NCBI GenBank assembly: GCA_017549325.1
Contig: JAFYVA010000048.1
Location: 1 to 10,926, forward strand
Origin: Oscillospiraceae bacterium
GTDB lineage: Bacteria > Bacillota_A > Clostridia > Oscillospirales > Oscillospiraceae
Direction of reading: 5' to 3'
Length of the DNA: 10,926 nucleotides
Under the pieces are notes generated by a model. That model did no database searches, was not told the origin of the DNA, and saw only the letters and a list, made by a program, of their open reading frames with translations. Shown piece after piece: positions 6,001 to 10,926 of the stretch (the stretch's first letter is position 1; each line of letters opens with the position of its first letter). The position numbers and the translations under genes were made by a program.

Positions 6001-6034
6001 AAAAAAAGAGGACAGCCCGCGGGCTGTCCTCTTT
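6001..6034 (-). terminator. Terminator of the nitrilase gene
   Basis: AAAGAGGACAGCC (6005-6017) pairs with GGCTGTCCTCTTT (6022-6034), a 13-bp stem with a 4-base CGCG loop. On the - strand it is followed by a run of seven Ts (complement of 6001-6007). It closes the HD-phosphohydrolase/nitrilase unit. Confidence 0.92.
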
Positions 6035-6055
6035 CCTGACTTGCGGCAGGATGTA

Positions 6056-6985
6056 TTATTTCTCGTGTACGATCAGCTCCAGTACATCGTCGCGGGAATA
6101 GTGGCCGCAGGGATCAAACTCCATGCGGGCGCGAGCTGCCTCATCGGGGTCAATGTCGGCATAGATGATGGTCTCGCAGTCCCACACGGGCTCGGTGACA
6201 TAGTGGCCGTAGGGGTCAATGATGGCGCTGCCGCCGTTGCAGGGTGCCTCGGGCAGCCGTGCGATCTCGTCTGCAGCAGGACTGTGGTAGTCGGCGGGGT
6301 ACATATCCTTTGTGAAATACTGGTTCACATGGAACACGAAGCACTTGCCCTCGATGGCGATGTGCTTGATGGTGTCGTGCCACTCGGGATTGTTGTTGGT
6401 GTTGGGGCAGAGATAGAGGCTCACACCCTTCTGGTACAGTGCCACGCGGGCCAGAGGCATATAGTTCTCCCAGCAGATCAGCGCGCCCATGGTGCCCCAG
6501 GGGGAGTCCACCGTGGGGAAGTAGTCGCGGTTGGCGTCGCCCCACACGATGCGCTCAGCGCCCGTGGGCTTTAACTTGCGATGATTGCACAGCAGTTTGC
6601 CGTCGGGCCCGAAGATCATGTTGGAGCAGTACAGGGTACCGTTCTCCCGACCCCGCTCGGTGTAGCCGATGGACACATAGGCGCCCGCCTCTTTGGCGGC
6701 GGCACCGATGCGCTCGGTGTCCTCGCTGGGGCAGAGGACGGCGTTATCGTAATAGATCTTCCAGTCGTCGCGGCAGCTCTCGGTGCGAGAGCCGATGGTG
6801 AAACCGTAGGTAAGGCCGTAGGGGTAGCAGGGGATGAGAGACTCGGGGAACACGATGAGCTCTGCGCCGTTTTCACCCGCCTCGCGGATCTGGGCGCAGA
6901 CCTTGTCGATGGTGGCATCTTTGTTGAACATGACGGGGGTGGCCTGTACCAGCGCCACGCGGAGCTTATGGGACAAATCTTTCAT
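6056..6985 (-). CDS. Nitrilase-family carbon-nitrogen hydrolase
   Basis: The 309-residue cytoplasmic enzyme has the nitrilase-superfamily Glu-Lys-Cys triad: E48 in VFPESLIPCYP, K137 in HRKLKPTGAERIVWG and C171 in ALICWENYMPLA. The CWENYMPL surround and the HRKLKPT-x-x-ER element resemble true nitrilases (branch 1, nitrile to carboxylate plus ammonia) and cyanide-active relatives more than amidase or NAD-synthetase branches. Substrate (aliphatic, aryl or indole nitriles) is unknown. Length is near the usual 310-350 for bacterial nitrilases. The ATG at 6985 abuts the stop of the HD-domain gene (no intervening base), with AGGAGG inside that gene's last codons, so the two are translated in a coupled way. 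Confidence 0.88.
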   Translation of the reverse strand: MKDLSHKLRVALVQATPVMFNKDATIDKVCAQIREAGENGAELIVFPESLIPCYPYGLTYGFTIGSRTESCRDDWKIYYDNAVLCPSEDTERIGAAAKEAGAYVSIGYTERGRENGTLYCSNMIFGPDGKLLCNHRKLKPTGAERIVWGDANRDYFPTVDSPWGTMGALICWENYMPLARVALYQKGVSLYLCPNTNNNPEWHDTIKHIAIEGKCFVFHVNQYFTKDMYPADYHSPAADEIARLPEAPCNGGSAIIDPYGHYVTEPVWDCETIIYADIDPDEAARARMEFDPCGHYSRDDVLELIVHEK

Positions 6986-7561
6986 TTAGTGTTCCTCCTG
7001 TTTCTCGTTGGCGATCTTCTCCTCGGTGATGCGGCGGATCTCGGCGCGCAGTGCGGTGAGATAGGGGGAGAAGGTGACCCGATCTTCGGCGTAGGTTAAA
7101 TTCAACTCATATTCCAGCGGCAACCATGTATCCAACGGAGAGTCGTTGTGCTGGATCACCGCCTCGAGGCCGTCCAGCGCCTTGTAGAGCTTGGCCTCGA
7201 CGGTCTCGCGGGCTGCCATCTCGGCATAGAGCGCCGTCATCTCGCTGCGATAGGGCTCAGGGAGCGTGGCCACCCACTTGTCCAGCAGGTCGTCCTCCTT
7301 ACCCTCGTCAGCGGCAGTTTTCAAAAACGTGGGGATGTCGCCGGTGAAGCACTCGCCCAGATCGTGGATCAGGCACATACGGATGACTTTGTCCATGTCC
7401 ACTTCGGGGAACTCATCCCGCAGGAAGTAGGCCATCAGCGCCATCTGTGTGGTGTGCTCGCCCACGCTCTCGTGGCGGCCCTTGGCGGTGTAGCAGTGTC
7501 GTGTGGTATCCTTCAGCCGCGCCGTGATGGCCAGCGTTTCCAAGAATTTGCCCTGTTCCAT
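6986..7561 (-). CDS. HD-domain phosphohydrolase (HD_3/YfbR-like 5'-nucleotidase family)
   Basis: The 191-residue protein carries HD metal-site motifs: H36 in ESVGEHT, H66-D67 in LIHDLGE, with E70 and D75 (GECFTGDIP), and a later D130 in KALDGLEAV. The ESV-x-EH ... HDLGE ... GDIP arrangement is typical of the HD_3 group that includes the 5'-deoxynucleotidase YfbR, which dephosphorylates deoxynucleoside monophosphates, so a nucleotide phosphatase role in the cytoplasm is likely but not proven. The ATG at 7561 is chosen: a GGGAGG lies 9 bases upstream, whereas an open extension to 7897 would run through the M56 gene's terminator and 3' end. The gene is the first of a two-gene unit with the nitrilase, which begins immediately after its TAA. 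Confidence 0.85.
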   Translation of the reverse strand: MEQGKFLETLAITARLKDTTRHCYTAKGRHESVGEHTTQMALMAYFLRDEFPEVDMDKVIRMCLIHDLGECFTGDIPTFLKTAADEGKEDDLLDKWVATLPEPYRSEMTALYAEMAARETVEAKLYKALDGLEAVIQHNDSPLDTWLPLEYELNLTYAEDRVTFSPYLTALRAEIRRITEEKIANEKQEEH

Positions 7562-7594
7562 GGTAGCCGTCCTCCCGTATCGTTCTATGGTATC

Positions 7595-7623
7595 AGCATA
7601 GCATTTGCGGCGGCACAATGCAA
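7595..7623 (-). promoter_or_regulatory. Possible promoter of the HD-phosphohydrolase/nitrilase unit
   Basis: On the - strand TTGCAT (7623-7618) and TATGCT (7600-7595) are separated by 17 bases, 33 bases upstream of the ATG and directly after the terminator of the preceding gene. Both hexamers are only fair matches to consensus. The location between a terminator and a start codon is the main support. Confidence 0.35.
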
Positions 7624-7624
7624 G

Positions 7625-7658
7625 AAAAAAGAACGCCGCTCCAAAGAGTGGCGTTCTT
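7625..7658 (-). terminator. Terminator of the M56 peptidase gene
   Basis: AAGAACGCCGCTC (7629-7641) pairs with GAGTGGCGTTCTT (7646-7658), a 13-bp stem with one G-T pair and a CAAA loop. The - strand continues in a T-run (complement of 7625-7630). It ends the blaI-M56 operon 8 bases after the stop. Confidence 0.92.
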
Positions 7659-7665
7659 GGCAATG

Positions 7666-10404
7666 TTATGAGACAGCGATCAGTCCCACGGCTTTCATAT
7701 TGCCGTCTGCCTGTTTTTTCAGCTGCTTGTGCAGTGTTTGCAGATCCTGACTTGAGATGTTCAGGGCGGCAATACTCAGATCCTCGGGGAAATTCTCGGC
7801 GATGGACAGATCGTGATACGCGCCGTCGCCGGGCCACCAGACCTCGACCATTTCCAGCGTGTCTGCATCCAATGTCACGATAGTGAAGCTGCTCCATTCG
7901 TCGGCGTCATTGCCCTGCGCATCCCGGGAGAAGTAGCCGCCGAAGCCGTAGAGCATCAGTTCATCCCCCACTGTCTCACTGCGGAAGCAGGTAAAGGCGG
8001 CGGCCTCCTTGGCGGGGTCGAGTGTCGCTGCCGTCCACCAACCTGTGCGGAGACTTGCCAAAATGGCGTCACAGGCAGCCTTCTGCACCTCGTCCTCCAA
8101 TGCTACCTGTAGCATCAGCGGAGAAATGTCGGCGGGGATCATAGGAGAGCTGTGGCCGTAGAGTTCGCTGCGGAGCTCCAGTGCCCGATACAACGCGGGC
8201 TGATTTTCCTTTAGCCATTCCGTACCGTGGTCGATGGCCATCTGGTCTCCGCCCTGTATCCACTCGTCAAAGTATTCCTGCCCCGTTTCCGTGTAGAGCC
8301 GCAGCTGTGCCTCAGGGGCCAGTTCGTCGAGAACGAGACGCATCAGGCTGCCCTTCAAGTCCGTCTGCCCGCCCTTGAGAAACGCGGTGAGGATATAGTC
8401 CAGCGTGGCGTCCTTGTTATTCAGCAGCGCATTGTACTCGTCGGGATGCTCGCTGACCTGCGCGGCAAGGCTGGATGCCGGCGAAGGTGCGAGGATGGCA
8501 TCCAGCAGCGATCCGATCGTCTCGGATGTGACGGCATCGCTGATACTGACAGAGGACATTTCCGCGACATCAAAATACCCGTAGAATTTCTCGTTATCCT
8601 CCGCAGTCCACCGGTAATAGCTCTCGTTCGATTGGAATGTGGGGCACGCATCTCCGGCGATCAGAACCTTGCCCACCACATCATCGGCGCGGTGGAGATA
8701 CAGGACGTTTTGGAAGCCACATTCGGCGGAGGACAGTTCCGTGGCCTTGCTGAGGCAGCTCTCTATGTAGTCATACCCCTCGCCCAGTCCAATGGAGAGA
8801 CGCTGTCCATCGGGCTTCACCAACTCCATATATTCAATGTCATGGATATCCTCGGGAGTGAACCAAAGGGCGGTTTTCTGTGCCTCGTACAGGGGCGAGA
8901 GGGCGTTGCCCGCTGCGGCCCACTTGAGGAACAGCTTTTCATCGATGCTGCCAAGGAAACCGATCTGCCGCGCTACGCGCTCAGCGGAGTCGGGCGGAAC
9001 GATGACCTCCGTATGAGAACTGAGGGAAATAATCGCGCCCATCTCATCTGCGTGGAAATCGCGACGAAGGGTGTTGCCGTTTCCGTCGGGGTACGACCAC
9101 TGCACATAGAAGACCGCTTCGGGATAGAGCCGCATCAGCACGCAGGCACGGCGGGCCATGGCCAAATCCAGTGCCTCGCTGTCTTGCGGCACATCGGAGA
9201 ACCAGACCGTCGTGTCAAAGTTCCCCACCATGGCGATCTCGTGCTTTTCGCCGATGGCACCGCCCCACAGATCGGCCTGACAGAGATAGGCCATCATTTC
9301 CGTTGGACTCGACGTTTCCACGCGGCTCCAGATATCCTCGGCGGCAGTTGTCAGAAGAATGTTCGTGGGTCCATCGGCACCGCCGATGATCGATTCATCC
9401 CGCTTATCCATAGGGCGGGTCATAAAGCACACTGCCACCACCACGCAGGCGATGATGGCCACCACCAGCACCCAGAAGGCGGGCTTTTTATAGTGGAGCA
9501 CCGAGGCGATGCGCTGCTTCACACCCACCTCGCCGAAGGCGAGAGGGCAGGCTGCCACCGTGCGGCGGGGGAGGCTGCAATGCAGCAGTGCTTCGGAATA
9601 GGCTTTCTTCTCCCCGCTCTCCATGTCGCGGATGACCCTCTCGTCGCAGGCCAGCTCGATGTCGCGGCACAGCAGGATATAGGCCAGCCACAGCAGCGGG
9701 TTGAACCAATAGACCGCCAGCAGCAGGAAGCCCAAGGGTTTCCACCAGTGGTCACGGCGGCGCAGATGTGCCTCCTCGTGGGCGATGACATGGCGAGCCT
9801 GCTCCTCGTCCATATCATAGGGGAGATAGATGTTCGGGCGGAAGAAACCGAGGATAAAGGGAGAGTCCACCGATTCGCAGCGCCAGATGTTATCCCGCAG
9901 GGGAAGGGACAACCGCACTCGCCTGCGGATGCGGAAGAAGCTGATGGCGGCATATCCCACCATGGCAGCACAGCCTGCCAGCCAGACCCAGCCGAGGACG
10001 GGCACCACCGCGCTTGCGACGGTAGCGGGTTCTCCCAGTTGATCGTGTTTTGTCACCACATAGTATCCGCCCTTGCCGTCGGAGATGGGCTCTCTGCCGG
10101 CACCGATGGCGGCATCATAATAAACAGAGCTGGGATGGTGGATGTCCACATCATCCACGTAGCCATCTGCCCATTCCGAGATGACCACGCCGTTTGCCAC
10201 ATCCTCGGGCACGAGGCTGAAGGGGCTCTCCACGGAGACAGGCAGCACCAGCCGCAGCGCCACCAACGCCCACAGGGCGCAGTGGATGGCCTTGGGTGTG
10301 TTAGGGAGCAGTTTATTCAGCAAAAACCGCACCACTATCACCGCCGCCGCCATCAGTGCGGCGGCAAGGCTCATGTGCAGTACGTTGAGAAAGACAGTGC
10401 CCAT
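7666..10404 (-). CDS. M56-family membrane metallopeptidase (BlaR1-like) with a long uncharacterised C-terminal region
   Basis: The 912-residue protein has an N-terminal M56 module with membrane segments about 6-28, 40-56, 131-158, 224-247 and 309-328. The zinc site HEEAH (209-213, inside VIAHEEAHLRRRDHWWK) and the third ligand E250 in DIELACDE lie in the cytoplasmic loop region. SPFILGFFRPNIYLP (181-195) is a family signature. Family members such as BlaR1/MecR1 sense an extracellular signal and cleave a BlaI-type repressor. Here the repressor gene is 2 bases upstream, and AGGAGG precedes the ATG at 10404. BlaR1 carries a penicillin-binding sensor of about 250 residues. Here residues about 330-912 are a much longer, acidic extracytoplasmic region in which I find no SxxK...KTG-type acylation motifs. 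It starts with IIGGADGPT (339-347), and a later HPDEYNALL...GGQTDLKG segment resembles repeats I recall from other Oscillospiraceae M56 proteins. The signal is therefore unknown and probably not a beta-lactam. Confidence 0.88.
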   Translation of the reverse strand: MGTVFLNVLHMSLAAALMAAAVIVVRFLLNKLLPNTPKAIHCALWALVALRLVLPVSVESPFSLVPEDVANGVVISEWADGYVDDVDIHHPSSVYYDAAIGAGREPISDGKGGYYVVTKHDQLGEPATVASAVVPVLGWVWLAGCAAMVGYAAISFFRIRRRVRLSLPLRDNIWRCESVDSPFILGFFRPNIYLPYDMDEEQARHVIAHEEAHLRRRDHWWKPLGFLLLAVYWFNPLLWLAYILLCRDIELACDERVIRDMESGEKKAYSEALLHCSLPRRTVAACPLAFGEVGVKQRIASVLHYKKPAFWVLVVAIIACVVVAVCFMTRPMDKRDESIIGGADGPTNILLTTAAEDIWSRVETSSPTEMMAYLCQADLWGGAIGEKHEIAMVGNFDTTVWFSDVPQDSEALDLAMARRACVLMRLYPEAVFYVQWSYPDGNGNTLRRDFHADEMGAIISLSSHTEVIVPPDSAERVARQIGFLGSIDEKLFLKWAAAGNALSPLYEAQKTALWFTPEDIHDIEYMELVKPDGQRLSIGLGEGYDYIESCLSKATELSSAECGFQNVLYLHRADDVVGKVLIAGDACPTFQSNESYYRWTAEDNEKFYGYFDVAEMSSVSISDAVTSETIGSLLDAILAPSPASSLAAQVSEHPDEYNALLNNKDATLDYILTAFLKGGQTDLKGSLMRLVLDELAPEAQLRLYTETGQEYFDEWIQGGDQMAIDHGTEWLKENQPALYRALELRSELYGHSSPMIPADISPLMLQVALEDEVQKAACDAILASLRTGWWTAATLDPAKEAAAFTCFRSETVGDELMLYGFGGYFSRDAQGNDADEWSSFTIVTLDADTLEMVEVWWPGDGAYHDLSIAENFPEDLSIAALNISSQDLQTLHKQLKKQADGNMKAVGLIAVS

Positions 10405-10406
10405 CC

Positions 10407-10769
10407 TTAATCCTCCTCAAAGCTGTCCAGCATTTGCCGGATTTCCTCCAGCTCCTTCTGAGAGAGACTCTTGCGCTTGGTAAAGGCGGCGAAGAAGGCG
10501 GGCAGCGATCCGTCAAAGGTCTCGGAGACGAATTTCTCGCTCTGTGAGGCGTAGTAGTCCTCCCGGGAGACGAGGGCGGTCACAACGCCGTCCTTTAACT
10601 GGAAAAATCCTTTTTCACCCAGCTTTTTCAGCACTGTGTAGGTGGTGGTGCGCTTCCAGTTAAGCTCTTGCTCGCACAGTTTCACCAGTCCTGCGGTGCT
10701 CACGGGCGCGTGCGCCCAGACGATATCGGCAAAACGGGACTCCACTGCGCCCAAGGTATATTCCATCAT
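10407..10769 (-). CDS. BlaI/MecI/CopY-family repressor
   Basis: The 120-residue protein has the size and fold of BlaI/MecI. The N-terminal winged helix (about 4-72) includes VSTAGLVKLCEQ and the recognition helix in NWKRTTTYTVLKKLGEKG (about 37-54). A C-terminal dimerisation region follows, with SLPAFFAAFTKRKSLSQKELEEIRQML. In BlaI proteins the repressor is inactivated by proteolysis near the start of this C-terminal region, and the partner M56 gene lies 2 bases downstream. The start is placed at the first of two adjacent ATGs (10769), 8 bases after AGGAGG. An upstream in-frame start (10850) would read through the operators and promoter. Autoregulation is likely through the two dyads upstream. 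Confidence 0.92.
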   Translation of the reverse strand: MMEYTLGAVESRFADIVWAHAPVSTAGLVKLCEQELNWKRTTTYTVLKKLGEKGFFQLKDGVVTALVSREDYYASQSEKFVSETFDGSLPAFFAAFTKRKSLSQKELEEIRQMLDSFEED

Positions 10770-10777
10770 AGACAAAA

Positions 10778-10783
10778 CCTCCT
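10778..10783 (-). promoter_or_regulatory. blaI-like gene ribosome-binding site
   Basis: A perfect AGGAGG on the - strand, 8 bases before the double ATG at 10769/10766, fixes the start. Its first base (10783) is also the last base of operator dyad 1. Confidence 0.8.
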
Positions 10784-10801
10784 GTCTATTCATAGTAGAC
10801 A
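10783..10801. promoter_or_regulatory. Operator dyad 1 of the blaI-like repressor
   Basis: TGTCTA-N7-TAGACA (10783-10788 and 10796-10801) is a perfect inverted repeat placed between the predicted transcription start (about 10800) and the ribosome-binding site. In the geometry of dyad 2 it reads GTCTAT-N5-GTAGAC with one mismatch, so both are likely copies of one operator. Confidence 0.75.
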
Positions 10802-10806
10802 ACCAT

Positions 10807-10835
10807 AGTCTATCGCCAATAGACAGATTTGTCAA
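10807..10835 (-). promoter_or_regulatory. Promoter of the blaI-M56 operon
   Basis: The - strand has a perfect -35 TTGACA (10835-10830), a 17-base spacer and a -10 TAGACT (10812-10807). Operator dyad 2 lies over the -10 and part of the spacer, so repressor binding should block RNA polymerase. Confidence 0.8.
10808..10824. promoter_or_regulatory. Operator dyad 2 of the blaI-like repressor
   Basis: GTCTAT-N5-ATAGAC (10808-10813 and 10819-10824) is a perfect 6-bp inverted repeat overlapping the -10 hexamer and spacer of the promoter. Its centre lies 24 bp from that of dyad 1. Paired dyads over the promoter are normal for BlaI/MecI autoregulation. The half-site GTCTA differs from the TACA/TGTA-centred operators of staphylococcal BlaI. 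Confidence 0.75.
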
Positions 10836-10848
10836 GAGGAAAATTTTC

Positions 10849-10881
10849 AAAAAAAGAGACCACCCAGGAAGGGTGGTCTCT
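10849..10881 (-). terminator. Terminator of the gene to the right (rpsI-like)
   Basis: AGAGACCACCC (10855-10865) pairs with GGGTGGTCTCT (10871-10881), a perfect 11-bp stem with a 5-base loop. It is followed on the - strand by a T-run (complement of 10849-10855). It separates the upstream gene from the blaI promoter. Confidence 0.92.
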
Positions 10882-10906
10882 GTGTGTTCTTGTAAGCGAT
10901 AATCGG

Positions 10907-10926
10907 TTAGCGCTTGGAGAACTGGG
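10907..10926 (-). CDS. rpsI: C-terminal end of ribosomal protein S9 (partial, probable)
   Basis: On the - strand the last visible codons read (P)QFSKR followed by TAA (10909-10907), and a strong terminator follows 26 bases on. The ending PQFSKR is the near-universal C-terminus of ribosomal protein S9, whose tail reaches the ribosomal P site. Only five full codons are visible, so the call rests on this short match plus the terminator. If right, rplM should lie just beyond the window. Confidence 0.65.

Noticed and set aside
7562..7897. N-terminal extension of the HD phosphohydrolase to 7897
   Set aside because: It would overlap the M56 gene's 3' end and run through its terminator. The ATG at 7561 has a ribosome-binding site and gives the normal family length.
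8227..10410. A 727-codon open frame on the + strand opposite the M56 gene
   Set aside because: The - strand frame has clear M56 motifs, a ribosome-binding site, an operon partner and a terminator. The + strand product is compositionally biased, with no recognisable domain or ribosome-binding site.
1..10926. CRISPR arrays, tRNA/rRNA genes, insertion sequences, att sites
   Set aside because: No regularly spaced repeats, tRNA-like cloverleaf segments, transposase motifs or terminal inverted repeats were noticed. The window looks like ordinary chromosome.
10907..10926. Alternative - strand frames at the right edge
   Set aside because: The other two frames give no stop near the following terminator and no recognisable ending, while the frame ending QFSKR-stop fits S9 and the terminator spacing.

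Overview
The window (10.9 kb, GC-rich, strong AGGAGG ribosome-binding sites, several GTG starts, lipobox lipoprotein, BlaI/M56 pair, hairpin terminators with U-tracts) looks like the chromosome of a high-GC Bacillota anaerobe, most likely an Oscillospiraceae-type gut bacterium (Flavonifractor/Oscillibacter/Intestinimonas relatives). This assignment is inferred from protein style and context, not from a database search. There are no gene-free stretches over 300 bases apart from 4884-5218, and that stretch is the most interesting part of the window.

Layout. On the + strand: the 3' end of etfA (1-165), a strong hairpin (189-219), a FadR-type GntR regulator (275-994) and a lipoprotein (1013-1669), closed by a bidirectional terminator (1695-1727). 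Everything after that is on the - strand. Read in the direction of transcription (right to left) it contains: the last codons of a gene that looks like rpsI (10907-10926) and its terminator; a blaI-like repressor with two operator dyads in its promoter, followed two bases later by a 912-residue M56 (BlaR1-like) membrane metallopeptidase with a large uncharacterised C-terminal region; an HD-domain phosphohydrolase directly abutting a nitrilase; a GufA-like ZIP metal transporter; and a cysteine-biosynthesis operon cysK-cysE followed by an NhaC-family transporter.

Main result. The cysK-cysE-nhaC operon is preceded by what reads as a complete transcription attenuator. It has a TATAAT promoter element and a 34-codon leader ORF with 5 Cys and 9 Met residues, including two tandem Cys-Cys pairs. 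A 7-bp hairpin surrounds the leader stop codon, and a U-tailed terminator lies just before cysK. A competing 11-bp antiterminator can sequester the terminator's 5' arm. The spacing fits the classical model: a ribosome stalled at the second Cys-Cys pair leaves the antiterminator arm free, while a ribosome at the stop codon covers it. The operon structure also suggests that the NhaC-type transporter moves a sulfur-pathway substrate rather than serving as a housekeeping Na+/H+ antiporter.

A second regulatory unit is the BlaI/M56 pair. The protease carries no recognisable penicillin-binding sensor, so its signal is unknown.
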